From an uncultured Sulfitobacter sp. (GTDB lineage: Bacteria; Pseudomonadota; Alphaproteobacteria; Rhodobacterales; Rhodobacteraceae): a stretch of 64,000 nt of DNA. Location of the stretch: the NCBI RefSeq assembly GCF_947497275.1, contig NZ_CANMFS010000007.1, positions 188,944-252,943 on the forward strand, read 5' to 3'. Position 1 is the stretch's first letter; each line of letters opens with the position of its first letter. Positions 45,149 to 53,249 of this stretch are shown here, piece by piece. The position numbers and the translations under genes were made by a program. A model generated the notes under the pieces. The model saw only the letters and a program-made list of their open reading frames with translations, was not told where the DNA came from and made no database searches.

Positions 45149-46285
45149 ATGACCCAACCGCTCAAGGATATACTGGTGCTGGATTTCAGCACCCTTCTTC
45201 CCGGCCCGATGGCGACGCTCATGCTGTCCGAGGCCGGGGCCGAAGTCGTCAAGTTCGAGCGCCCCGGCACAGGCGAGGACGCACGCCATACCGATCCCAA
45301 GATTGACGGTGAAAGCATCGGGTTTGCCGTGTTGAATCAGGGCAAACGTTCGGTGGCGCTCGATCTGAAGGCAGAGAACGCGGTGGGTATACTCCGCCCC
45401 CTGCTGGAAAAAGCCGATGTTCTGGTAGAACAGTTTCGCCCGGGCGTGATGGCGCGACTTGGTTTGGGATACGAGGCCGTGCGAGCGATCAATCCGGGAA
45501 TCGTCTACTGTTCGATCACCGGCTATGGCCAGACCGGGCCAAAGGCCGCCGCAGCGGGCCACGATCTCAATTACGTGGGCGACGCGGGCGTGCTGTCGCT
45601 AAGCCGAGGGCCGGATGCCCACCCAACCATGCCGTTCGGGCTGATCGCGGATATCGGGGGTGGCACTTACCCCGCTGTGGTGAACATCCTGCTTGCGCTG
45701 ATCGCGCGGCAGAAAACCGGCAAGGGCGCGCATCTGGATATCGCAATGGCCGAGGGCGCGTCTGCCTTCGCTTATTGGGCCCATGCCGAAGGCGTGATCG
45801 CCGGGCAGGACATCGAGAACGGCGGCGGCCGTCTGACCGGAGGATTGGCGCGCTATCGGCTGTACTCCGCCGCAGATGGCCGGCAAATCGCGGTCGGAGC
45901 GCTGGAAGAGAAGTTCTGGCAGGCATTCTGTGATGTAATCGATCAGCCTGCAGGCCTTAGGGACGACTGGAACGACCCGGAAGGCTGCAGCGCCGAAGTG
46001 GCACGACGTTTGGGAAGCCAGCCTTCGACCCATTGGGAACCGCTGCTTGTGGCGGCTGATTGTTGCTGTTCCGTCGTGAAAACGCCCGCCGAAGCCGCGA
46101 CTGATCCGCATTTCAGTGCCCGGGGCGTGTTTGACCGGAAACTTGATATTTCCGGCAAGTCCGTGCCGGCCCTTCCTTTGCCGATTGTGCCGGAATTCCG
46201 CGTTTCGAAGGATGTAGCGGGGCGCGCTGCCTCTTTGGGTGAAGACAATCTTCACTATGGTGCCGAACCGCGGGGTTCTGAGTGA
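45149..46285 (+). CDS. Alpha-methylacyl-CoA racemase (CaiB family)
   Basis: 378 residues from ATG 45149. Unlike the three CoA-transferases of this window it carries racemase markers: AGHDLNYVGDAGVLS with His138, and GLIADIGGGTYP with Asp168, the acid/base pair of AMACR, plus LPGPMATLMLSEAGAEVVKFERPG at the N-terminus in line with that subgroup. It epimerises (2R)- and (2S)-methylacyl-CoA so that dehydrogenases can act on a methyl-branched chain. Its place next to the aldolase is the main clue to substrate type. Confidence 0.9.
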   Translation: MTQPLKDILVLDFSTLLPGPMATLMLSEAGAEVVKFERPGTGEDARHTDPKIDGESIGFAVLNQGKRSVALDLKAENAVGILRPLLEKADVLVEQFRPGVMARLGLGYEAVRAINPGIVYCSITGYGQTGPKAAAAGHDLNYVGDAGVLSLSRGPDAHPTMPFGLIADIGGGTYPAVVNILLALIARQKTGKGAHLDIAMAEGASAFAYWAHAEGVIAGQDIENGGGRLTGGLARYRLYSAADGRQIAVGALEEKFWQAFCDVIDQPAGLRDDWNDPEGCSAEVARRLGSQPSTHWEPLLVAADCCCSVVKTPAEAATDPHFSARGVFDRKLDISGKSVPALPLPIVPEFRVSKDVAGRAASLGEDNLHYGAEPRGSE

Positions 46286-46317
46286 ATCCCGTTGACGGAC
46301 CATCCTTCATTCATTAA

Positions 46318-46333
46318 TCTAACAGGTGTTAGA
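46318..46333. promoter_or_regulatory. Regulon operator E, upstream of transglutaminase-MaoC-ACAD operon
   Basis: TCTAACAGGTGTTAGA, arms perfect. Promoter TTGACG (46292) -N17- TAATCT (46315-46320) has its -10 overlapping the left arm. The start codon ATG 46347 lies 13 nt past it, with an AGGGGG ribosome-binding site between. Confidence 0.85.
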
Positions 46334-46346
46334 AAAGGGGGATCCT

Positions 46347-47066
46347 ATGCCACAGTCCGTAGATGACCTGCCTGCCGAAGCAGAGCGCTATGTCATGCCG
46401 GCGCATTTTGTCGAAAGCGACAGCCTTGAAGTCCAAGGGTTCGTGTCCAACGCCTTGCGTGATCTTCCCGCCGACGCGTCACGCCGTGACAAGGCGATTC
46501 GGCTTTTCGAGGCGGTTCGCGATGACATCCGATACGATCCCTATTGCTTCGCGCTGGATGAAGATTCGTATCGCGCCAGCCGAATTGCCGGTGCGGAGGC
46601 GGCGTTCTGCGTTCCCAAGGCAATCCTTCTTGCGGCCTGTCTGAGAGCCGTCGGTATCCCCGCCGCAGTTGGGTTTGCAGATGTACGAAACCACCTGAAC
46701 ACCCCCAAGCTGCAAGAGTTGATGGGCACTGACCTCTTCATCTATCACGGCTATGTCCAGCTTTGGCTGGATGGTGAGTCCTACAAGGTCACGCCCGCCT
46801 TCAACATGGAGCTGTGCGAACGATTCGGGGTGAAACCGCTGGTTTTCGACGGGTATCACGATGCTCTCTTCCACGAATTTGACGAACAGGACCACCGGCA
46901 CATGGAATATGTGAATGACCGGGGTCTCTACGTCGACGCGCCGATCACGGAGTTCCTCAAGGCCTTTAAGGAAACCTACCCGAAACTGGAAGAGTTCAAC
47001 CGCGTTCGAATTTCCAGCGATTCGACCGGGTACGATTCGGGTTTCTCAAAGGAGGAGGCATCTTGA
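46347..47066 (+). CDS. Transglutaminase-like protein of unknown role in acyl-CoA operon
   Basis: 239 residues from ATG 46347. A transglutaminase-core region spans about 80-160: Cys88 (AAFCVPKAILLAACLR), His134 (FIYHGYVQLW). The aspartate normally completing the triad is replaced by Thr149 in YKVTPAFN. No signal peptide or membrane segment, so it acts in the cytoplasm. Such proteins may be amidases, peptidases or pseudoenzymes; the presence of one at the head of a beta-oxidation operon is unexplained. Upstream in-frame codons fall inside the operator. Confidence 0.78.
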   Translation: MPQSVDDLPAEAERYVMPAHFVESDSLEVQGFVSNALRDLPADASRRDKAIRLFEAVRDDIRYDPYCFALDEDSYRASRIAGAEAAFCVPKAILLAACLRAVGIPAAVGFADVRNHLNTPKLQELMGTDLFIYHGYVQLWLDGESYKVTPAFNMELCERFGVKPLVFDGYHDALFHEFDEQDHRHMEYVNDRGLYVDAPITEFLKAFKETYPKLEEFNRVRISSDSTGYDSGFSKEEAS

Positions 47067-47512
47067 AATATCTGGACGACTTCGCGCCGGGCCAGGTTTT
47101 TCGCTTTCATAGCGACCCGATGAGCAAGGAGGCCATTATAGCCTTCGCCGAGGAATGGGACCCGCAACGGCTGCACACCGACGAAGACTATGCGACCACC
47201 GTGCATGGCGGTCTGATCGCCTCGGGCTTTCAGACGATGCTTGAGGTGTTCAAACCGATCATGACCGAGTTCATGGTAGGTGTTGCCAACATCGGCGGCA
47301 TCGGATTCGATAATCTGCGCTGGTTGCGTCCCGTGCGCCCGAATGAACCGCTCGATATCGAATTGACTGTAAACTCGGTCACGCCGTCGAAAAGCAAACC
47401 CGACCGTGGTGTTCTGAACTATACACTCAGTGCAAAAAACCCAAAGGGCGAGGTCGTTTTTTCGACCGATACGCCCGTAATGATCCAGCGAAAACAGAAT
47501 GAACCAGACTGA
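47063..47512 (+). CDS. MaoC-like (R)-enoyl-CoA hydratase
   Basis: 149 residues, single hot-dog domain. FAEEWDPQRLHTDEDYATTVHG near 27-48 has the Asp/His pair of MaoC hydratases. Translation starts at TTG 47063, which has an AGGAGG sequence at proper spacing and overlaps the transglutaminase stop (TTGA). Functions in the same pathway as the acyl-CoA dehydrogenases that follow; its stop overlaps the next start by 14 nt. Confidence 0.87.
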   Translation: MKYLDDFAPGQVFRFHSDPMSKEAIIAFAEEWDPQRLHTDEDYATTVHGGLIASGFQTMLEVFKPIMTEFMVGVANIGGIGFDNLRWLRPVRPNEPLDIELTVNSVTPSKSKPDRGVLNYTLSAKNPKGEVVFSTDTPVMIQRKQNEPD

Positions 47513-48623
47513 TATGCAACCAAGCGACCAACAAGACCTTCGCATGCTGCGTGAAAGTGCGCGGACCCTGTTCGAGCGCGCGGGCGGTAGTGAACGGTCC
47601 AGAAAACTGCGCGATGCCGGTGGCGGCTGGGATGCGGATATGATCCGCGAAATGGCCGAGGCTGGCATTTTCGGTGTGACGGTACCGGAGGAAAACGGCG
47701 GGCTTGGCATGGGCCTGGCTGCCGGCGGCGTCATCGCCGAGGAAGTCGGCCGGGTGATTGCCCCGGAACCGGTGGTGGTAACAGTCGGGCTGAGCCTTGG
47801 ACTTCTCCGCCGTCTTTGCCCGGAGCATGCCATGATGGAACAGCTTGTCGGGGGGGCCACCGTTTTGGCCGCCGCCTGGCAGGAGCGCGGACCGAACGGT
47901 GGTCCCGCCGAGCCGAGTTGTCGTTACGCCGACGGAAAGCTGACCGGCAGCAAAGCCTGGGTTGCCGGCGCTGGCGGGGCACGGGGTTTCCTCGTCGTGG
48001 CCGAAGGGGATGCCGGTCCGGTTCTGGTGTTGGCGGAGGCCGGTGCGGACGGGCTGTCCGTCGAAGAGCGCAGGCAGGCCGACGGCAGCGCGATGGGCGA
48101 GCTTTCGTTCTCGGGGACACCTGCGGAAGAGTTGGCCAGTGGGGGTGCGGTTCGGGACGCGCTCGCCGAGGCGGTCAATGACGCAACGGCGCTTGCCGCC
48201 GCCGAGCTCGTCGGCCTGAGCGAGCGCGCCTTCGAAATCACCCTGGATTACATCAAGACCCGGGAGCAATTCGACAAGCCCATCGGATCGTTTCAGGTCA
48301 TCCAGCACCGTGCTGTCGACCTGAACGTGATGTGCGAGGTTGCACAATCGGGGGTGCGCGAAGCTCTTGGGCTTATGGATCGCGAAACCGATCCGAAAGC
48401 ACGGGCGCGACTTGCCAGCCGGGCCAAGGCCCGCGCGGTCACGGCTGCCAAGAAGATCACGCGCGACGCGATCCAGCTGCATGGTGCGGTCGGGTATACG
48501 GACGAGTTCGAGATCGCGCTTTACCTCAACCGGGCGCTGGTTCTTTCCGCGTGGCTGGGTGACGACGCCCATCACAGACGGCTTTGGTTCGAAGCGCGAG
48601 AAGAGGAAGGAGCCGGACAATGA
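47499..48623 (+). CDS. Acyl-CoA dehydrogenase, small/beta subunit type
   Basis: 374 residues. ACAD fold with the C-terminal IKTREQFDKPIGSFQVIQHRAVDLNV (written here as the helix near 250-275) and AIQLHGAVGYTDEFEIALYL. It lacks the canonical TEPxxGSD flavin loop (region reads CRYADGKLTGSKAW) and the helix-G glutamate. Adjacent to, and overlapping by 4 nt, a second ACAD that has both. That pairing is the mark of hetero-oligomeric dehydrogenases (FadE28/29 or PimCD type). Confidence 0.9.
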   Translation: MNQTDMQPSDQQDLRMLRESARTLFERAGGSERSRKLRDAGGGWDADMIREMAEAGIFGVTVPEENGGLGMGLAAGGVIAEEVGRVIAPEPVVVTVGLSLGLLRRLCPEHAMMEQLVGGATVLAAAWQERGPNGGPAEPSCRYADGKLTGSKAWVAGAGGARGFLVVAEGDAGPVLVLAEAGADGLSVEERRQADGSAMGELSFSGTPAEELASGGAVRDALAEAVNDATALAAAELVGLSERAFEITLDYIKTREQFDKPIGSFQVIQHRAVDLNVMCEVAQSGVREALGLMDRETDPKARARLASRAKARAVTAAKKITRDAIQLHGAVGYTDEFEIALYLNRALVLSAWLGDDAHHRRLWFEAREEEGAGQ

Positions 48624-49771
48624 CCGATTGGAACGCAATGAGCGATGCGGAATTCCGCAAGGAAGTGCGCGGTTTTTTCGAAGCGGAATATCCCGAGGAC
48701 CTGCGCAACCTGCCGCACCGTCCTAAATTTGCCGAGATCGAACATTGGCATCGCAAGCTGCACGCGAAAGGCTGGGTCGCACCGGCCTGGCCTGCAGAAT
48801 ACGGCGGTATGGGCCTGAACGCGTCCAAGCTGCTTATCTTTTACGAAGAGCAGCAGCGCTGGGGCGTGAATCGCGGGCGCGATATGGGCGTGCAGATGGT
48901 CGGCCCGTTGGTTATCAAGTTCGGTACCCAGGAACAGAAAGACTATTGGCTGCCCCGTATTTTGAGCTGTGACGACATCTGGTGCCAAGGCTATTCCGAG
49001 CCGGGCGCCGGGTCCGATCTTGCCAATCTGCGCACCCGCGCAGAGACCGATGGCGATGACTTCGTCATCAACGGGCAGAAAATCTGGACCACGATGGCGC
49101 ATGACGCAACCCACATCTTCATGCTGGTGCGGACCGATCCGGCCACCCCAAAGAAGCAGCAAGGCATCAGTTTCCTGCTTGCGCCGATGGATCAGCCGGG
49201 TGTCGAAGTGCGTACGATCACCACCTTGTCGGGGGAGACTGAGTTTTGCGAGGTGTTCTTTGACGATGCCCGGACGCCGCGCGCGAACCTGGTCGGTGAA
49301 CTGAACAAGGGCTGGACGATGGCCAAGGCGCTGCTGAGCTTCGAGCGTATTTTCATTGGGGCGCCGAACCTGGCACAAAACGCACTGGGCCAGCTTGAGA
49401 GCTTTGCCCGTGGCCGGGGCGCTTTTGAAGACCCTGTCTTCCGCGACCGTTTCGCCCAGGCCGCCCTCGATGTCGAAGATCATGCCGCACTCTATTCGCG
49501 ATTCGCCGATCAGCTCAAGCGTGGCGAAACGCTGGGCGCGGATGTCTCGATGCTCAAGATCTGGGTGACCGAATGCTTCCAGCGCATCACCGAACTGATG
49601 ATCGAGGCGGCTGGCCCCGATGGCGGCACGGTCGGCCCACTGCAGGTTGGCAATGTAAACGTCGACGTTCTGGCGAGCTTTTACAAGGCCCGGCCGACAA
49701 CGATCTACGGCGGATCAAACGAAATTCAGCGCAACATCCTGTCCAAGGCCGTCCTCGGATTGCCTGGCTGA
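48620..49771 (+). CDS. Acyl-CoA dehydrogenase, large/alpha subunit type
   Basis: 383 residues from ATG 48620. N-terminal FRKEVRGFFEAEYPEDLR and HAKGWVAPAWPAEYGGMG match PimC/FadE26-like large subunits. Flavin loop CQGYSEPGAGSDLANLRTR near 122-140; probable base Glu242 in LLSFERIFIG; C-terminal IYGGSNEIQRNILSKAVLG. Together with the preceding small subunit it should form an alpha-beta heterotetramer acting on bulky or branched acyl-CoA. Confidence 0.93.
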   Translation: MTDWNAMSDAEFRKEVRGFFEAEYPEDLRNLPHRPKFAEIEHWHRKLHAKGWVAPAWPAEYGGMGLNASKLLIFYEEQQRWGVNRGRDMGVQMVGPLVIKFGTQEQKDYWLPRILSCDDIWCQGYSEPGAGSDLANLRTRAETDGDDFVINGQKIWTTMAHDATHIFMLVRTDPATPKKQQGISFLLAPMDQPGVEVRTITTLSGETEFCEVFFDDARTPRANLVGELNKGWTMAKALLSFERIFIGAPNLAQNALGQLESFARGRGAFEDPVFRDRFAQAALDVEDHAALYSRFADQLKRGETLGADVSMLKIWVTECFQRITELMIEAAGPDGGTVGPLQVGNVNVDVLASFYKARPTTIYGGSNEIQRNILSKAVLGLPG

Positions 49772-49805
49772 ACCCACATCAATATCAAAACAAAGGAAAA
49801 GAAGC

Positions 49806-50615
49806 ATGTCTGACCGCTATGCGAAATACCACAAGATGAAATTCGACTACCCGGCGGACCGTGTTCTGCGTATTACGTTCGACCGGCCCGAGACTTTTAA
49901 CTCCGTCGACTCTGAGATGCATACACAGATGACGGATATGTGGATCGATATCGACCGTGACCCCGACATCAACGCGGTCATCGTAACCGGCGCGGGCAAG
50001 GCGTTTTCGGCCGGTGGCGATTTCAGCCTGATCGAAAAGATGATCGGGGATTCGCACGAGATTATGAAAACGTGGAAAGAGGCCAAGGACCTCGTCTACA
50101 ATATCATCAATTGCAACAAGCCGATCATCTCTGCGATCAACGGCCCCGCCGCCGGTGCCGGGCTTGTGGTTGCCATTCTTGCTGACATCTCCATCGCAGG
50201 TAAAAAGGCCAAGATCGTGGACGGCCACCCGCGTCTGGGCGTTGCCGCCGGGGACGTCGCAGCGATCATCTGGCCGCTGCTGACCTCGATGGCAAAGGCG
50301 AAATACTATCTGATGACCTGCAAACCAGTGTCGGGTGAAGAGGCCGAGCGCATCGGTCTGGTGTCGATGTGTGTTGAAGATGACGAATTGCAACAGATCG
50401 CGCTCGATACGGCGACGGAACTGTCGAACGGCTCGCAGAGCGCGATCCGCTGGACCAAGTATTCGCTGAACAACTGGTTGCGTCAGGCCGGGCCTATCTT
50501 TGACGCGTCGACCGCGCTTGAGATGCTTGGCTTCATGGGTGAGGATGTCAAGGAAGGCGTTCTGTCGCACCGCGAGAAGCGCGCGCCGAACTTCCGCAAA
50601 GACTGCCCTATTTAA
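49806..50615 (+). CDS. Crotonase-family protein lacking both catalytic glutamates
   Basis: 269 residues. Crotonase fold with [13 protein letters not shown] near 62-74 and [20 protein letters not shown]. The first glutamate is replaced (GAGLVVA) and the second falls in [13 protein letters not shown], which has no glutamate at the usual place. A conserved [12 protein letters not shown] subfamily exists in proteobacteria and may do a different reaction (isomerisation, C-C bond cleavage or thioester hydrolysis). Operon member between ACADs and the PaaK-like protein. Confidence 0.85.
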   Translation: MSDRYAKYHKMKFDYPADRVLRITFDRPETFNSVDSEMHTQMTDMWIDIDRDPDINAVIVTGAGKAFSAGGDFSLIEKMIGDSHEIMKTWKEAKDLVYNIINCNKPIISAINGPAAGAGLVVAILADISIAGKKAKIVDGHPRLGVAAGDVAAIIWPLLTSMAKAKYYLMTCKPVSGEEAERIGLVSMCVEDDELQQIALDTATELSNGSQSAIRWTKYSLNNWLRQAGPIFDASTALEMLGFMGEDVKEGVLSHREKRAPNFRKDCPI

Positions 50616-50642
50616 GTCACGAATGGTCAAGGAGGCATGGAC

Positions 50643-51839
50643 ATGTCTGAAGATATCTACCGGGACATAGCTCAGGCCTATAGCGCCGCGGCCGAAAAGG
50701 CCCCTGGACTGAAATCACGATTTGCGGCTGCCGGATTCGATCCGGCAGCCGTCAGGTCGCTGGCCGACTTGTCGGGTCTGCCGGTGATGAAGAAAGAAGA
50801 CCTCTTGAAGATCCAGCGTGACAACCCGCCCTTCGGCGGTTTCCTCGCCTCTGATCTAAAGGATGTCGCGCGGATATACGTCTCACCGGGACCGATCTTC
50901 GAACCAGCGCTCGCAGGTGGCGGCGGACATGGCCTTGATCTGCTTTTCAAGGCGGCAGAAGTAGGCGCAGGGGACATCATCCTGAACACCTGGATGTACC
51001 ACCTTGTACCGGCTGGCCTGCTGTTCGACGAAGCGGCACAGGCCGCAGGTGCCACCGTCATTCCCGGCGGCGTGGGCAATACCGAGCTTCAGGCACAGAT
51101 CATCGTGGAAACGGGCGTCACCTCGATTTGCGCTTCGACAGCGTTTTTTCTCACGCTTGCGGACAAGGTGATCGAAACCTATGGCCGCGACGCGTGGAAA
51201 GTGAAAACCGCCTTTCTCGGTGGTGAGATGGGCGACTGGATGGCCAAGCGCCGCCGGATCGAGGCCGAGTATGGCGTGTCGACCTGGGCCGCCTATGCCA
51301 CTGCCGACCTCGGCCTCGTCGGCTATGAAGATGGCGGCGAAGGCTATGTGGTTCATCCTGACCGCGTGGTGCAGATCTGCGATCCCGTCAGCGGCGCGCA
51401 GGTGGACCACGGTGAACCGGGCGAGGTCGTTGTGACCGCACGCGACGCCACCTGGCCGATGATCCGGTTCGGCACTGGCGACAGTGCGTTTGCGCTGGAA
51501 AGCAACGAGGATGGCAGCGTCAAACGCATTTCAGTATTGCAAGGCCGGGTTGGGGCGGCAGTGAAAGTGCGCGAGATATTCGTCTATCCGCGGGTCATAG
51601 AGGAAGTTGTCATCGCAACGCCCGGCGCTAGCGCCGCGCAAGCCGTCGTCACCCGAGATAACGACCGCGACATGATTAGGATCTCACTTGTCCTGGAAGA
51701 TGGTGCAGACGTATCCACTGCCGAGACAGCCGCCGCCGAAGCCTTCAAGCTGCATTCAAGGATTCGAGCCGACGCCGTCAACATTATCGCGGAGCTGCCG
51801 GAGAATGCGGATCTGATCGTCAATCAGAAAGACAATTGA
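50643..51839 (+). CDS. PaaK-like protein without canonical ATP P-loop
   Basis: 398 residues; ATG 50643 is used because AAGGAGG (50629-50635) is too close to the ATG at 50637. The fold follows phenylacetate-CoA ligase: LPVMKKEDLL, IILNTWMYHLVPAGLLF, GGEMGDWMAKRRRIEAEYG, WPMIRFGTGDSA and REIFVYPRVIEE. The Ser/Thr/Gly-rich P-loop is replaced by YVSPGPIFEPALAGGG. Either nucleotide binding is altered or the enzyme is not a standard ligase. Last gene of operon E. Confidence 0.85.
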   Translation: MSEDIYRDIAQAYSAAAEKAPGLKSRFAAAGFDPAAVRSLADLSGLPVMKKEDLLKIQRDNPPFGGFLASDLKDVARIYVSPGPIFEPALAGGGGHGLDLLFKAAEVGAGDIILNTWMYHLVPAGLLFDEAAQAAGATVIPGGVGNTELQAQIIVETGVTSICASTAFFLTLADKVIETYGRDAWKVKTAFLGGEMGDWMAKRRRIEAEYGVSTWAAYATADLGLVGYEDGGEGYVVHPDRVVQICDPVSGAQVDHGEPGEVVVTARDATWPMIRFGTGDSAFALESNEDGSVKRISVLQGRVGAAVKVREIFVYPRVIEEVVIATPGASAAQAVVTRDNDRDMIRISLVLEDGADVSTAETAAAEAFKLHSRIRADAVNIIAELPENADLIVNQKDN

Positions 51840-52340
51840 AGTTGCTTCAACCGCAATCGGGTTCGGCCGTCCAAACACCGAAGGGAGGGGCTGGACCACC
51901 ATTCTCTAATCCATGGATGGCGTTCACGATCCTTTTCATCAAAGGTTTCGCGCGCTTGGTCGTGTTCCTCAGATTTAGGGTGAAGCGACTAGACGCGTTC
52001 GACCAATAAGATAAAATTTGCGTGGCCGCGTTTTGGCCAAACAGCATCGTATCTCTTTCTTAGCGCTCAAACTGGCCGCTATGAGCGGCATCATCGACCC
52101 GGGAAATGCGTTCTATCTGGTGAATGATCGGCGACGTATGGCGTTTCGCTACGCACGCCATGTCTCTTACTGGAATCTGCGCATGCTATCAGTCTTCGAT
52201 GTAGCGACACATTTGGATGCTCAGTTAGGTCCAACCGGTTCCCACACGATGTCGCTCCTATTCGAGACGTTAAGGTTTTCGAATAGGATCCACCCTCCAA
52301 AAGCGCACGCTGCTGGAAAAGAAAAATTCTATAATCTGTC
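51840..52340. other. Intergenic region, AT-richer, no recognisable gene
   Basis: 501 nt between the convergent PaaK-like and metallo-hydrolase genes. Open stretches exist on both strands (minus 51847-52047; plus 52018-52563, overlapping the hydrolase end antisense) but none resembles a family I can name. Base composition is more AT-rich than the flanking genes, which may indicate a foreign or decayed piece. No clear terminator. Confidence 0.35.
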
Positions 52341-53174
52341 TTATGTTAAACTCCAAATATCACTGTTCCTTCTGACGCGTTCTTCCGAGAGAAGCTTTTC
52401 CAGGTGCGCCGCAGCATTGCGTTCGGCAGCCATCGCGATATGCGGATCGGATTTCTTATACACTGATACTGCGATATTCTTGATAGTATCGGGCTTTTTC
52501 GACAGATGCGCGAGAATCTCTGCTTCGCGGCGCATCCGGTTGTCGAGCAATCGCTGGATGTAGGGCTGCGGGTCGTGAAGCACGGGGCCGTGACCGGGCA
52601 AGCAGACCCTGTCGTTACGCTCGATCAATCGTTGAAGCTGGTCGCAGTAATCGCGCATGTTGCCGTCAGGCGGGCTTACGATCGAGCTGTTCCAACCCAT
52701 CATGTGATCACCGGAAAACAGAACCCCGTCCGGTCGTGCGAAGCACAGATGATCGCTTGCATGACCGGGCGTGTGCAGAACAGTGAGCCCGGCGATCACA
52801 TCACCGTCGTCAAGGTATCCGTCAGGTTCGAACGCATCGTCGGGAAACACCCGTGAGACGTGAACAGGCAGACCTGTCCTTTCGCGCAGTGCCGGCGCGG
52901 CGCCGAAATGATCGGAATGGTGATGTGTGACGAGAATTCCGGTGGCGTCTTCCCCCAGAGTTTCGACAATGACGTCGAAATGGTCGTGGTCTTCGACTGG
53001 TCCAGGGTCGATCACGAACCGGCCGTTAGAGCTGTCGATGATGTATGTATTCGTGCCGTAATAGGTCATCTTTCCGGGATTGTCGGCAACGATCCTCCGA
53101 ATACCCTCGGCCACCTCGACAGCCTGAGCGCGACACGGTTCCGGTTCCGTGAAAAACATGCTGCTTTTCGTCAT
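52341..53174 (-). CDS. MBL-fold hydrolase (LACTB2-like)
   Basis: 277 residues. Zinc motif VTHHHSDHFGA near 83-93, HTPGHASDHL, FSGDHMMGW and LPGHGPVL follow in the MBL order; a C-terminal winged-helix-like region (RRNSDIWSLT end) is typical of LACTB2-type hydrolases. Perhaps a thioesterase-like or acyl hydrolase in the pathway, though RNA hydrolysis is known for relatives. On the same strand and 75 nt after the LiuABCD-like operon. Confidence 0.85.
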   Translation of the reverse strand: MTKSSMFFTEPEPCRAQAVEVAEGIRRIVADNPGKMTYYGTNTYIIDSSNGRFVIDPGPVEDHDHFDVIVETLGEDATGILVTHHHSDHFGAAPALRERTGLPVHVSRVFPDDAFEPDGYLDDGDVIAGLTVLHTPGHASDHLCFARPDGVLFSGDHMMGWNSSIVSPPDGNMRDYCDQLQRLIERNDRVCLPGHGPVLHDPQPYIQRLLDNRMRREAEILAHLSKKPDTIKNIAVSVYKKSDPHIAMAAERNAAAHLEKLLSEERVRRNSDIWSLT

Positions 53175-53249
53175 TGATGATCACCATCTTCCATGCTTGC
53201 GCAGATTATCCTTGTGTTCGCCAAATCGTCGACGTCTCGGGCTGACGGT

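Noticed and set aside
46326..46346. GTG at 46326 as the start of the transglutaminase-like gene
   Set aside because: It lies inside the operator and has no ribosome-binding site; ATG 46347 has AGGGGG at good distance.
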